DNA of 64,000 nucleotides from Corynebacterium lemuris (GTDB taxonomy: Bacteria > Actinomycetota > Actinomycetes > Mycobacteriales > Mycobacteriaceae). The notes under the pieces are model-generated. The model saw nothing but the letters and a program-made list of their open reading frames with translations, was not told where the DNA came from and did no database searches. Below, one piece after another: positions 17,298 to 26,273 of the stretch. The DNA is taken from contig NZ_JANWTC010000007.1 of NCBI RefSeq assembly GCF_024919295.1, positions 88,869 through 152,868 on the forward strand, read 5' to 3'. The stretch's first letter is position 1; each line of letters starts with the position of its first letter. A program made the translations under genes and the position numbers.

Positions 17298-18278
17298 ATG
17301 ACCACACTGCCGGAGCTGCGTGCCCGAAGGATCATCGCCCAGGGGCTGGTGGGGGCGTCGAGAAGCGCGGTCGAGGCCGCCCGCTGGATGCTCGCGCTGC
17401 AGGGGCAGACATACCCGGCCGGGATCCGGGCACTGGCGCTGCGCGGCCCGGGTGACGACGCCGCCGTCCTCAGCGCCGTCAACCGCTTCAAGGTTGTGCG
17501 GGCCTGGCCGCAGCGGGGGACGCTGCACTTCCTGGCTGCGGAGGACGCGCGCTGGCTCATGCGCCTGTGCAACCCCCGGGTGGCGCGTGCCCAGGCGGGT
17601 AGACGGCCCGGGCTGGGACTGCGCGAGGAGGACGTGACGGTTGCCCGCGAGGCCTTTCACGCCGAACTCCTGGCCCGGGGAACGCAGGACCCGCTGCCGC
17701 GGCCGCAGGCCTACGAGGTTTTCGCGGCGGCCGGGGTGGATCCGGGGGACAACCGGGGCCCGCACCTGTTGCGCGCCTTCGGCGGTGAGGGCGATGTGGT
17801 GCAGGGCCCCAGGATCGGGGCCGTGGAGACTTTCGTGCACGTGGACAGTCTCCCGGTGGTCCAGCGTGAACTGGCGGGGGAGGAGGCCCTGGCGGAACTG
17901 GGTACCCGCTACCTGCACTCCCACGGCCCGGCCTCCGTGAAGGATCTCGTCTGGTGGGCGGGCCTGACCGTCGCGCAGGCGAAGAAGGCGGTGGCGCTGG
18001 CCCGGGATGTCGTGCCGCTGACCGTTGGTGGTGAGGAGTACTGGATGGGGCAGTGGCAGACGGATGTCACTGGGCAGGAGCTGCAGGAGGCGCTGGCCGC
18101 GAGCTTCGAGCTGCCCGCCTTCGACGAGATCCTGCTCGGCTACGGCGATAAATCCCTCGTCCTGGCTGACGAACTGCGCCCGCAGGTACTGACGAAGAAT
18201 GGGCTGAGCTGGCCCTTCCTGATGACGGAGGGTGTGGTTACAGGGCCGGTGAATCGCAGAGCAGGGTCTGCCCGATGA
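17298..18278 (+). CDS. Winged-helix DNA-binding protein, AlkZ/YcaQ-like DNA glycosylase, shortened C-terminus
   Basis: 326 residues of the HTH_42 (AlkZ/YcaQ) family. The N-terminal QxQ motif that is catalytic in AlkZ is present as Q35-G-Q37 in LALQGQTYP, and the DNA-binding winged helices follow (HSHGPASVKDLVWWAGLT, then FDEILLGYGDKSLVL). Family members excise interstrand cross-links or bulky N-alkyl lesions. The C-terminus ends soon after WPFLMTEGVVTG, where relatives continue with a GTW-type strand and several tens of residues more. The last 41 bp overlap the convergent lipoprotein gene, so the end looks truncated or replaced. Activity of the shortened form is uncertain. Confidence 0.75.
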   Translation: MTTLPELRARRIIAQGLVGASRSAVEAARWMLALQGQTYPAGIRALALRGPGDDAAVLSAVNRFKVVRAWPQRGTLHFLAAEDARWLMRLCNPRVARAQAGRRPGLGLREEDVTVAREAFHAELLARGTQDPLPRPQAYEVFAAAGVDPGDNRGPHLLRAFGGEGDVVQGPRIGAVETFVHVDSLPVVQRELAGEEALAELGTRYLHSHGPASVKDLVWWAGLTVAQAKKAVALARDVVPLTVGGEEYWMGQWQTDVTGQELQEALAASFELPAFDEILLGYGDKSLVLADELRPQVLTKNGLSWPFLMTEGVVTGPVNRRAGSAR

Positions 18279-18657
18279 GCGCCTCAGGTGCACCATCGGC
18301 GCGCAGGGCCGCCTCGTTGTGGCAGGGGTAGTTGGAGGGCCAGCTGGTCCCGTCGGCCTGGCGTATCTGCCACCCACCGTCCCGGAACTGGAAGAGCAGG
18401 ATTGCATCGGTCTGCTGCTGGCCGGCCTCTGCCCAGGCGCCGTCGCAGAAGAGCACGACGGGCGAATCGAAGACATTGAGGAAGGCCGACTCCTCACAGC
18501 TGCCGGCGGGCACGGTTGTCGTGGTGGTGTCGGCTGCGGGCGCGACGCTGAGGAGCGTGGTGTCGGTGCTCGCCGGGGAGGCGGAGTCTGTGCTGGCGGC
18601 GCAGCCGCTCAGGAGCATTGCGGCGCTGATGACGACGGCGGTTCGAATGTAGACCAT
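18238..18657 (-). CDS. Putative lipoprotein, paralogue 2
   Basis: 139 residues with signal peptide and lipobox LSGC (Cys19), a short Thr/Ser-rich linker and the same C-terminal domain as the lipoprotein at 16681-17196. Shared blocks are GSCE-x-FL-x-F-SPVV-FCDGAWA-AGQ-QTD, and a final pair of cysteines (YPCHNEA, LLCDSP). The start ATG 18657 is chosen because AGGAG lies 7 nt upstream and the signal peptide then starts cleanly; an upstream ATG at 18696 adds a non-hydrophobic leader. The 3' end overlaps the AlkZ-like gene. Confidence 0.75.
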   Translation of the reverse strand: MVYIRTAVVISAAMLLSGCAASTDSASPASTDTTLLSVAPAADTTTTTVPAGSCEESAFLNVFDSPVVLFCDGAWAEAGQQQTDAILLFQFRDGGWQIRQADGTSWPSNYPCHNEAALRADGAPEALIGQTLLCDSPAL

Positions 18658-18848
18658 AGGGCGCTCCTGGGGTGCCGGTACTGTGCTCCCAATCATAGTT
18701 GATGCGTTATGTGATCGTCGGATTATCGCGCGGAAGGCAGCGGTCCGGACAGTTGTCGGCGATCCCGGAAACCGTCACGGTTATGTCCGTGTCCGGAAAA
18801 GTGTGGGATCAAGGGGGTGGTTAAGCTGGCAATCGGCAGAAAGACAAC

Positions 18849-18883
18849 GCGCCGGGAAAAGCATCAGATGCTTTTCCCGGCGC
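18849..18883 (-). terminator. Strong hairpin terminator after paaZ
   Basis: Two perfect 17-bp arms (GCGCCGGGAAAAGCATC and its complement) around a single base, 15 bp after the paaZ stop codon. Reading on the minus strand it is followed by a moderately T-rich stretch. It could also work in the other direction. Confidence 0.75.
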
Positions 18884-18897
18884 ACCGTCAGGACGGG

Positions 18898-20982
18898 TTA
18901 CTTGTTCCAGTTGGCGTAGGTGGTGTCCACCTTCTCCACGAGGGTGAGCACGTCATAGGAGGCGACGAGCTCGTCGTTCTGGTTGAACAGGGCGGCGTCC
19001 CAGCAGACCTCGCCGTAGTCGTCGGTGACGCGCGGGGTGATGCGCTTGGCGGTCAGTTCGATGCGCACGGAGTCGTCGTAGGTGACCGGAGTGATGAAGC
19101 GCAGGTTCTCCAGGCCGTAGTTGGCCAGGACCGGGCCCGGGGCGGGCTCGACGAACAGACCGGCGGCCCAGGAGACCAGGAGATAGCCGTGGGCGACGCG
19201 GCGGGGGAAGAAGGGGTTGGCGGTGGCGGCCTCCTCGTCGACGTGGGCGTAGAAGGTATCGCCGGTTTCCTCCGCGAAGGCAAGGATCTCCTCGAGGGAG
19301 ACGTGGCGCAGGTCGGAAGCGAACTGGTCGCCGATGCGCAGGGTGGCCAGGTCCTTGCGGAAGGGGTGGGTGGCGGTGCCGGCGTCGACGTCCGCGCGGG
19401 TGACCTTGTTGACCTTCGCGCCGCGAACCCACTCGCCCGTGATGGCGGTGAGGTGCTCCGGGCTGCCCTGGATGGCGGTGCGCTGCATGTAGTGCTTGAC
19501 GCCGCGGATGCCGCCGAGCTCCTCGCCGCCGCCGGCGCGGCCCGGGCCGCCGTGGACGAGGTGGGGGAGCGGGGAGCCGTGGCCGGTGGAGGTCTTCGCG
19601 TCGTCCCGGTCGAGGAAGTGCAGGCGGCCGTGGAACGCGCCGATGTTGTGGGCGTAGGTGGCGGCGAGCTCGGGAGAGTGGGTGATCACGGAGGCGACCA
19701 GGGAGCCCCTGCCCCGTTCGGCGAGGCGGAGGGCGTCGGTGGTGTCGGTGTAGCCGATGATGGACACGACCGGGCCGAAAGCCTCGACATCGTGGACGGC
19801 GTCGGTGTCGGCGTCCGCGAAGGTGAGGATGGTGGGGGCGAAGAAGGCGCCCTCCAGCTGATCCGGGCCGCCGGTGACCAGCTGACCACCGGCGGCGATG
19901 AGTTTCTCGACGGCCGCGGCGACGTCGTCACGCTGTTCCTGGGAGACCAGGGGGCCCATGGTGGCATCCGGGTCGCGCGGGTCACCGGGGACAACCTTCG
20001 CGTTGAGGCGCTCGGTCAGGGCGGTGGCGACGGTGTCGATGAGCGGGGTGGGGACGATGGCGCGGCGGATGGCGGTGCACTTCTGGCCGGCCTTGGAGGT
20101 CATCTCCACGAACAGGGCCTTGATGTAGGCCTCGAACTCGGGGGAGTCGACGGTGACGTCCTCGCCGAGGATCGCGGCGTTGAGGGAATCGGCCTCCGCG
20201 GTGAACCGCACGCCGTTGACCTGGACGTTCTCGTGGGAACGTAGGGTGGCGGCGGTGGCTGCGGAACCGGTGAAAGCAACGTGGTCACGGTGGTCGAGGT
20301 GGTCGAGCAGGTCCCGGGCGGAACCGGAGATGAGCTGGATGGAGCCCTCCGGGAGGATGCCGGACTCGACCATGAGGCGCACGCAGGCGGCGGTGACGTA
20401 GCCGGTGGGGGTAGCCGGCTTCACCAGAGTGGGCATACCCGCGATGAAGGAGGGGGCGAACTTCTCCAGCATGCCCCAGACGGGGAAGTTAAAGGCGTTG
20501 ATCTGCACCGCCACGCCCGGCAGGGTGGTGTAGATGTGGGTGCCCAGGAAGCTGTTGTCCCGGGAGAGGATCTCGGTGGGGCCGTCGACGATGATGTGAC
20601 CGTTGGGCAGTTCGCGGCGGCCCTTGGAGGAGAAGGTGAACAGGGTGGAGATGCCGCCGTCGATGTCGACGCCGTTGTCGCGGCGGTTTGCACCGGTGCG
20701 GTAGGCCAGCTCGTAAAGCTCGTCCTTGTGTTCACCGAGGTAGAGGGCGAGCTCCTTGAGCTTGAGGGAACGCTCGTGGATGGTCAGGTCGCGGAGGTTG
20801 CGCTGGCCGGTGGTGCGGGCGTGGTCGATGGCGCCGGCCAGGTCGAGGCCGTCGGTGGAGACGGTGGCGACGATCTCTCCGGTGGAGGCGTCGGCGACCT
20901 CGGTGACGCGGGAGGGGTTCTGGGGTGTGACCCAGGTGCCGGAGAGGTAGCTGGGGACGAGGGTGTCGGTGAGAGTGGGCAT
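18898..20982 (-). CDS. paaZ: Bifunctional oxepin-CoA hydrolase / 3-oxo-5,6-dehydrosuberyl-CoA semialdehyde dehydrogenase
   Basis: 694 residues, the usual length of PaaZ. An N-terminal aldehyde dehydrogenase domain (about residues 1-520) has catalytic Cys302 in [15 protein letters not shown]-terminal MaoC-like (R)-hydratase domain (about 540-694, with [22 protein letters not shown] and [14 protein letters not shown]) opens the oxepin ring. Together they turn oxepin-CoA into 3-oxo-5,6-dehydrosuberyl-CoA in the phenylacetate pathway. It is divergent from a hotdog thioesterase gene, and a PaaR-like operator lies between them. Confidence 0.95.
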   Translation of the reverse strand: MPTLTDTLVPSYLSGTWVTPQNPSRVTEVADASTGEIVATVSTDGLDLAGAIDHARTTGQRNLRDLTIHERSLKLKELALYLGEHKDELYELAYRTGANRRDNGVDIDGGISTLFTFSSKGRRELPNGHIIVDGPTEILSRDNSFLGTHIYTTLPGVAVQINAFNFPVWGMLEKFAPSFIAGMPTLVKPATPTGYVTAACVRLMVESGILPEGSIQLISGSARDLLDHLDHRDHVAFTGSAATAATLRSHENVQVNGVRFTAEADSLNAAILGEDVTVDSPEFEAYIKALFVEMTSKAGQKCTAIRRAIVPTPLIDTVATALTERLNAKVVPGDPRDPDATMGPLVSQEQRDDVAAAVEKLIAAGGQLVTGGPDQLEGAFFAPTILTFADADTDAVHDVEAFGPVVSIIGYTDTTDALRLAERGRGSLVASVITHSPELAATYAHNIGAFHGRLHFLDRDDAKTSTGHGSPLPHLVHGGPGRAGGGEELGGIRGVKHYMQRTAIQGSPEHLTAITGEWVRGAKVNKVTRADVDAGTATHPFRKDLATLRIGDQFASDLRHVSLEEILAFAEETGDTFYAHVDEEAATANPFFPRRVAHGYLLVSWAAGLFVEPAPGPVLANYGLENLRFITPVTYDDSVRIELTAKRITPRVTDDYGEVCWDAALFNQNDELVASYDVLTLVEKVDTTYANWNK

Positions 20983-21007
20983 CGTAACGAGCCTTCCTGA
21001 GATAATT

Positions 21008-21029
21008 AGTGACCGAACGAACGGTCAGT
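21008..21029. promoter_or_regulatory. PaaR-like operator, paaZ / thioesterase promoter
   Basis: Matches the corynebacterial PaaR consensus ACTNACCGNNCGNNCGGTNAGT with AGTGACCG, then AACGAA, then CGGTCAGT. It lies 26 bp from the paaZ start and 57 bp from the thioesterase start, so one repressor can control both divergent genes. Confidence 0.85.
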
Positions 21030-21085
21030 ATTTGGGGCCAGTATAATCAAAATCACATTTTCCGCCACCCCCTGAAGGAGTAACT

Positions 21086-21484
21086 GTGGAGCCCTGGACC
21101 ATCGAACTCGGAGAACTGGACCGAAAAATGGGGGTTGAAGTGCTCGAACAGTCCCCGGAACGGGTGGTGGCGACCATGCCGGTCGACGGCAACCGTCAGT
21201 CGCTGGGACTTCTGCACGGGGGAGCCATGGTGGCCATCGCCGAGGCGGTGGGTTCCTGGGCTGCGGTCATCCACGCCTCGACGATGGGGAAGGTGGCCGT
21301 CGGCGTGGACATCAACGCCACCCACCACATATCCGGACTATCGGGCCTGGTCACCGCCACCGCCACGGCCATCCGGCTCGGGCGGACGCTGACCAGCCAC
21401 GAGGTGATCCTCACGGATGAACAGGGCCGCAGGCTGTGCACGGCGCGGATCACCAACGCGATCGTGGACAAGCGTCAGGCGTAG
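21086..21484 (+). CDS. Hotdog-fold thioesterase (PaaI/MenI-like)
   Basis: 132 residues with a single hotdog domain. The helix-forming segment SLGLLHGGAMVAIAEAVGSWAA holds the HGG and Glu typical of DHNA-CoA and hydroxybenzoyl-CoA thioesterases. It would hydrolyse an acyl-CoA to free CoA, perhaps to release CoA trapped by dead-end phenylacetyl-CoA intermediates. It starts with GTG 21086 after AAGGAG, shares a PaaR-like operator with paaZ, and its last 10 bp overlap the convergent paaH. A second, more PaaI-like thioesterase lies at 29093-29524. Confidence 0.8.
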   Translation: MEPWTIELGELDRKMGVEVLEQSPERVVATMPVDGNRQSLGLLHGGAMVAIAEAVGSWAAVIHASTMGKVAVGVDINATHHISGLSGLVTATATAIRLGRTLTSHEVILTDEQGRRLCTARITNAIVDKRQA

Positions 21485-22311
21485 GTGTAGAAACCCTTGC
21501 CGGACTTGCGGCCCAGCTCACCGCGCGCGACCATGTCGCGCATGAGCTGCGGGGGAGTGAAATTCTCCCCGAGGGTGGACTCGAGGTACTCCGCGATGCC
21601 CAGGCGGACATCCAGGCCGACGATGTCCGTCAGCGCCAGCGGCCCGACCGGGAATTTGTAGCCCAGCACCATGGCGTTGTCGATGTCCTCCGGGCTGGCC
21701 ACCCCCTCCTCGACCATGCGGATCGCCTCCAGGGCGATGACCACACCCAGGCGGGAGGAGGCGAAACCGGGGGCGTCCTTGACCACGATCGGGGTCTTGC
21801 CCAGCCCCTCCACCCAGCCGCGGGCCTCCTGGACGAGCGCTTCCGGGGTGGAGTCCGCGACGACGATCTCCACCAGTTTCGAGGCCGGCACCGGGTTGAA
21901 GAAGTGCAGGCCGATGACGTCATTGTCCACGGTGACGGCCAGGTCGGAGACAGACAGGGAGGACGTGTTCGTCGCGATGGCGGCCGCCGGGGCGTGCTCC
22001 GCGATCTTCCGGAAGGAGGAGACCTTCAGCTCCATCGACTCCGGCACAGCCTCCACCACCAGCGGCAGACCGGCGAAGGCGGCGGCGTCGGTGGTGACGG
22101 TCAGACGCGCCAGCCATTCCTCGGCCGTGCCTGCCGCGCCGCGGCGGATGGACCCCTCCACGTCGGCGGCGATGCGCTCACGGGCGGCAGCAACGGCCTC
22201 ATCGGTGACGTCGACGACCGTCACCTCCGCTCCGGCGGCGAGGAAGGAGTGGGCGATTCCGGCACCCATGCGGCCACCGCCGAGGACACCGACTTTCTGG
22301 GGGATGTTCAT
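21475..22311 (-). CDS. paaH: 3-hydroxyadipyl-CoA dehydrogenase
   Basis: 278 residues. The N-terminal Rossmann fold has the NAD motif GVLGGGRMGAGIAHSF, and the C-terminal 3-hydroxyacyl-CoA dehydrogenase domain has HFFNPVPASKLVEIV and GRKSGKGFYTY. It oxidises 3-hydroxyadipyl-CoA to 3-oxoadipyl-CoA. ATG 22311 is chosen as start because it gives an intact Rossmann N-terminus and AAGGAGC lies just upstream; the frame is open further up but only within the neighbouring hydratase gene. It is the last gene of the paaABCDEGJFH operon. Confidence 0.93.
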   Translation of the reverse strand: MNIPQKVGVLGGGRMGAGIAHSFLAAGAEVTVVDVTDEAVAAARERIAADVEGSIRRGAAGTAEEWLARLTVTTDAAAFAGLPLVVEAVPESMELKVSSFRKIAEHAPAAAIATNTSSLSVSDLAVTVDNDVIGLHFFNPVPASKLVEIVVADSTPEALVQEARGWVEGLGKTPIVVKDAPGFASSRLGVVIALEAIRMVEEGVASPEDIDNAMVLGYKFPVGPLALTDIVGLDVRLGIAEYLESTLGENFTPPQLMRDMVARGELGRKSGKGFYTYA

Positions 22312-22324
22312 GGTGGGAAGCTCC

Positions 22325-23083
22325 TTAGTTCTTCTTGCGGTCGAGGAAGGCCTGCATGCGGTCGAACTTGGCGTCCGATTCGAAGAGGATGGCCTGCGCG
22401 ATGTTGTCGACGGCCGGGTGGGCCGCCGCCGGCATCGCCATGACCTGCTTGCTGATGCGCACCGCCAGTGGATCCAGCGCGGCGATGCGGTCGGCATAGG
22501 CGTGGGCGGCGTCGAGCAGCTCAGCGGGTTCCGCGAGCTCGGTGGCCAGGTGTATGTCGTGGGCCTCGGCGCCGTCGAGGATGCGGCCGGCCAGGAGGAT
22601 CTCCTTGGCGATCGCCTCCCCGACCAGCGCCTTGATGCGCCACAGCCCACCGGCCGCGGCGATGATGCCGAGGTTGGCCTCCGGCTGCCCGAACTTCGCA
22701 CCGGGGGTGGCGATACGGAAGTCCGCGGCCAGGGCCAGCTCCAGACCGCCGCCGAGGGCGTAGCCGTCCACAGCGGCGATGACCGGCATCGGCAGCTGGG
22801 CGATGCGGTGGAAGATGGTGTTGTTGATGCCGCGCAGGGCATCCTCGCGGCGGCGTTCCCGCAGCTGCGCGATGTCCGCGCCGGAGGCGAAGATACCCTT
22901 CCCGCCGGCCTCACAGCCGGTGATGATGAGGATTTTCGGCTCACGCTCGAGGTGGGCGCACACGGCGTGCAGCTCCTCGACCATCTGGTCGTCGATCGCG
23001 TTGCGCACCTCCGGGCGGGTCAGTTCCACCAGCAGGCGGTCCCCGGCGTCGGTGACGGTCAGTGCCTGGAAATCAGCGAACAT
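22325..23083 (-). CDS. paaF: Enoyl-CoA hydratase (2,3-dehydroadipyl-CoA hydratase)
   Basis: 252 residues of the crotonase superfamily, with the oxyanion-hole segments FASGADIAQL and DGYALGGGLELALAADFRIA. The hydratase glutamates are in FGQPEANLG and in AIAKEILLAG. It hydrates 2,3-dehydroadipyl-CoA to 3-hydroxyadipyl-CoA. The start ATG 23083 is 1 bp after the stop of paaJ, so translation is coupled. The assignment as PaaF rather than PaaG is based on retained hydratase glutamates and position next to paaH. Confidence 0.85.
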   Translation of the reverse strand: MFADFQALTVTDAGDRLLVELTRPEVRNAIDDQMVEELHAVCAHLEREPKILIITGCEAGGKGIFASGADIAQLRERRREDALRGINNTIFHRIAQLPMPVIAAVDGYALGGGLELALAADFRIATPGAKFGQPEANLGIIAAAGGLWRIKALVGEAIAKEILLAGRILDGAEAHDIHLATELAEPAELLDAAHAYADRIAALDPLAVRISKQVMAMPAAAHPAVDNIAQAILFESDAKFDRMQAFLDRKKN

Positions 23084-23084
23084 C

Positions 23085-24284
23085 TCAGACCCTCTCGATC
23101 GCGATGGCGGAACCCTGGCCCACACCGATGCACAGGGTGGCGATGCCACGCTGGCCGCCCTCCTGCTCCAGCCGGTTGAGCAGGGTGATGGTGATGCGGG
23201 AACCGGAGGAACCCAGCGGATGGCCCAGGGCAATCGCCCCGCCCCACGCGTTGACCTTGGTGGGGTCCAGGTCCAGCTGGCGGATACACGCCAGCGACTG
23301 CGTGGCGAAGGCCTCGTTGAGCTCCACGGCATCGACGCCACCGATGTTCCAGCCCGCCCGCTGCAGCACCTTCTGCGTCGCCGGGACCGGGCCCAGGCCC
23401 ATGACCTCGGGCGCCAGGCCGGCGTTGGCGTTGGCGACGACCTTCGCCCGGGCCTTCAACCCGTACTTCTCGACGGCCGCCTCCGAGACCACCAGGATCG
23501 CCGAGGCGCCGTCATTGAGCGAGGAGGAGTTGCCCGCCGTGACCACTTCACCGCCGGCCACGACCGGCCGCAGCTTCGCCAGGATCTCCGTGGTGGTGCC
23601 CGCACGCGGGCCCTCATCGGTGTCGACAACGGTGACGTTGCCCTTCCGGTCGGTGATCTCCACGGGGACGATCTCCGGTTCGAAGTTGCCCGCCTCGATG
23701 GCGGCCGCGGCCCGGCGCTGGGACTCGGCGGCGAAGGCGTCGGCGTCGGCACGCGAGACACCACACACCCGGGCGACCTCCTCCGCGGTCTCCGGCATGG
23801 AGAATGTCGTCTTCTCCTGCGCGGCGAAGACCGGGTTGACGAACCGCCAGCCGATGGAGGTGTCGAAGACCTCACCCGGACGGGCGAAGGCCGAGGACGG
23901 CTTCTCCATCACCCACGGGGCACGTGACATGGACTCCACACCGCCGGCCACGACGATATCGGCCTGGCCGGACTCGACCATGGCGGTGGCCAGGGCGATC
24001 GCGGACATACCCGAGGCACACAGGCGGTTGACGGTGATACCCGGCACGGTGTCCGCGTAACCCGCCAGCAGCCATGCCAGGCGGGCGACGTTGCGGTTCT
24101 CCTCGCCCGCGCCGTTGGCGTTGCCGAGGATCACCTCGTCGACGGCCGCCGGGTCGATGCCGGCATCCTCGATGACCGCCCTGATCGTCAGTGCGGCGAG
24201 GTCATCGGGTCGGACGGATGAGAGGGCGCCGCCGTAACGGCCGACCGGGGTACGCCGGCCCGATACCAGGTACGCAGTGGTCAC
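23085..24284 (-). CDS. paaJ: 3-oxoadipyl-CoA / 3-oxo-5,6-dehydrosuberyl-CoA thiolase
   Basis: 399 residues of the thiolase family. The acylated cysteine is in RLCASGMSAIALA, and the C-terminal active-site pair is in GGAIALGHPLGSSGSR (His) and CIGVGQG (Cys). It cleaves both 3-oxo-5,6-dehydrosuberyl-CoA and 3-oxoadipyl-CoA, releasing acetyl-CoA. The start is GTG 24284, with AAGGAG 6 nt upstream. It lies between paaG and paaF in the operon. Confidence 0.93.
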   Translation of the reverse strand: MTTAYLVSGRRTPVGRYGGALSSVRPDDLAALTIRAVIEDAGIDPAAVDEVILGNANGAGEENRNVARLAWLLAGYADTVPGITVNRLCASGMSAIALATAMVESGQADIVVAGGVESMSRAPWVMEKPSSAFARPGEVFDTSIGWRFVNPVFAAQEKTTFSMPETAEEVARVCGVSRADADAFAAESQRRAAAAIEAGNFEPEIVPVEITDRKGNVTVVDTDEGPRAGTTTEILAKLRPVVAGGEVVTAGNSSSLNDGASAILVVSEAAVEKYGLKARAKVVANANAGLAPEVMGLGPVPATQKVLQRAGWNIGGVDAVELNEAFATQSLACIRQLDLDPTKVNAWGGAIALGHPLGSSGSRITITLLNRLEQEGGQRGIATLCIGVGQGSAIAIERV

Positions 24285-24315
24285 TGGCTGCTCCTTAATC
24301 TGTTGGGGGTGTGGG

Positions 24316-25086
24316 TCAGCTGCCCTGGAAGACAGGGACACGCTTTTCGTTGAATGCGGCGAAACCCTCCGCATAGTCCCGGCTCGAGCACAGTTCGCCC
24401 TGGGCGATGTTCTCCTCCGTGACGGACTCCCACAGACCACGGCGGTTATCGCGGATGTCCTGGACCAGGGTCCGGCTGGTGAGGAAGGCACGGGTCGCCC
24501 CGAGGGCGGCGCGCCGGGCCTTCTCGCGGCTGAAGTCCAGCAGTTCCCCGGCGGGCAGGGCGCGGGAGAACAGTCCCGCCTGCACCGCCTCGGCGCCGCT
24601 GATCATGTCACCGGTGATGATGAGGTCCATCGCCCGGTGCGCGCCCAGCCGCTCGACGAACAGGGAGTGCCCGCCGGAGTCGAGGGTGGCGCCGAGGTTG
24701 GCGAAGGGGGAGCCGAAGGTGGCGTCCTCCGCCACGTAGGCGATGTCGGTGGCGATGGCCAGACCCAGGCCCACACCCAGGCACACGCCGTGGACGGCGG
24801 CGAAGGTGGGGGCGGGGAAGGTGCTCATCTGACGCAGCACCGGGGTGACCTTGTTGGCCAGGTAGTCGGTGGCGTCGTCCTCGGCCGGGTCGAGCCCTTT
24901 GATGTTGCGACCGGCGGAGAAACCCCGGCCCTCGCCGCGCAGCAGGAGGGCGCGCACGCCCCGTTCCGCTGCCTCGGTGTAGGCGTCGGCCAGTTCCTGC
25001 AGGTCTTCCTCGGTGAGGGAGTTCATGGCCCGCGGGTTGTTGAGCACAACCTCGGCGACATTGTCCTCGATGTGGAGATCAATCAT
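24316..25086 (-). CDS. paaG: 1,2-epoxyphenylacetyl-CoA isomerase
   Basis: 256 residues, crotonase superfamily. The substrate pocket segment reads FGSPFANLGATLDSGGHSL, in which hydratase glutamates are missing and an Asp (in LDSGG) takes the place used by PaaG isomerases. It should convert ring-1,2-epoxyphenylacetyl-CoA into oxepin-CoA. It follows paaE after 14 bp in the same operon. Confidence 0.88.
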   Translation of the reverse strand: MIDLHIEDNVAEVVLNNPRAMNSLTEEDLQELADAYTEAAERGVRALLLRGEGRGFSAGRNIKGLDPAEDDATDYLANKVTPVLRQMSTFPAPTFAAVHGVCLGVGLGLAIATDIAYVAEDATFGSPFANLGATLDSGGHSLFVERLGAHRAMDLIITGDMISGAEAVQAGLFSRALPAGELLDFSREKARRAALGATRAFLTSRTLVQDIRDNRRGLWESVTEENIAQGELCSSRDYAEGFAAFNEKRVPVFQGS

Positions 25087-25100
25087 GGATGGTGCTCCTC

Positions 25101-26273
25101 TCAGGCGTCGTAGTCCACGGTGATGGAGTCACCGGTGGCGCGGGTCTGGCAGGTGAGCACGTAACCGGCGGCAACCTCGTCGGCCTCCAGGGCGTAGTTC
25201 TCATCCATCTCGTAGTCACCTTCGACGACCTTGGCGCGGCAGGTGCCGCACACGCCGCCGGCGCAGGCGAAGGGGACATCGGGACGCGCACGCAGGGCGG
25301 CGTTGAGGATGGTCTCCTTCGCGGACTGGGGGGACTCGATGGAACCGGACAGGCCGTCCAACTGGAAGGAGACGGTGATGTTCTTGCCCGCCGGATCCGC
25401 CACGACCGGGCGGCCGGTGTTGCCCTGCTGCGGGCCGTCGGAGGGTTTGCCCGTGGAGAAGAGCTCGAAGCGGACGTTGTCGCTGTCGACGCCGCGCTCG
25501 GAGAGCTCGTCGCGGACCAGCTGGACCAGTTCGAAGGGGCCGCACAGGAACCACTCGTCGGTGTCACCGGTCCGGACGACCTTGTCCAGGAGCAGGGAGA
25601 GCTTCTCGTCGTCGATGCGTCCGGAGAACAGCGGGTTGACGCGCTGCTCCCGGGAGAGGACGTGGTGGACGGCGAAGCGGGTGGGGTACTTGTCCTTGAG
25701 GTCACCGATCTCCTCGGCGAACATCACGTCCGAGCCGCCCTTGTTGGCGTAGACGATCTCGAAGGTCGCCTTCGGCAGGGCGGCCAGCAGCGTCTGGGCG
25801 ATGGACATGATCGGGGTGATGCCGGAACCGGCGGCGATGGCCACCAGGTGGGGGGCGTCGCCACCCTCGGCGAAGCCCTTGTCGATCAGTGCCTGTGCGT
25901 CATTGAGGGAGGTGACGTTGACCCGGGAGGTGAACGCACCCTGCGGGTTCATCACGTCGATGGCGGTGCCGGGGCTGAGCTCATCGTTGGCCCAGGTGGA
26001 GAAGACACCACCCAGGTCGCGCTTGATGGCCACGCGGATCACACCGGGTCGGGGGATGTCGCAGATGGAGTAGGAGCGGCGCACCTCCTGGCCGTTGATG
26101 TCGGCGCGCAGTGCGACGTACTGGCCCGGAACGTAGTCGTAGTCCGCACGCAGTTCCTCCGGGACCTCGAAGCTGACCTCGACGGCGTTGTCGGTCAGAC
26201 GACGGACCTCGGAGACCTGCAGGGAGTTGAACCTGGCCTTTTTCTTGGTGGGGGCAGTCATGGAAGCGGTCAT
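25101..26273 (-). CDS. paaE: Phenylacetyl-CoA epoxidase, reductase subunit
   Basis: 390 residues. It begins with an FAD/NADPH ferredoxin-reductase module, with the flavin motif RRSYSICD and the nucleotide-binding AAGSGITPIMSI. It ends with a plant-type 2Fe-2S ferredoxin domain with cysteines in CAGGVCGTC and later VLTCQ. It passes electrons from NADPH to the PaaAC di-iron oxygenase. The ATG overlaps the paaD stop by one base (TGATG). Confidence 0.95.
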   Translation of the reverse strand: MTASMTAPTKKKARFNSLQVSEVRRLTDNAVEVSFEVPEELRADYDYVPGQYVALRADINGQEVRRSYSICDIPRPGVIRVAIKRDLGGVFSTWANDELSPGTAIDVMNPQGAFTSRVNVTSLNDAQALIDKGFAEGGDAPHLVAIAAGSGITPIMSIAQTLLAALPKATFEIVYANKGGSDVMFAEEIGDLKDKYPTRFAVHHVLSREQRVNPLFSGRIDDEKLSLLLDKVVRTGDTDEWFLCGPFELVQLVRDELSERGVDSDNVRFELFSTGKPSDGPQQGNTGRPVVADPAGKNITVSFQLDGLSGSIESPQSAKETILNAALRARPDVPFACAGGVCGTCRAKVVEGDYEMDENYALEADEVAAGYVLTCQTRATGDSITVDYDA

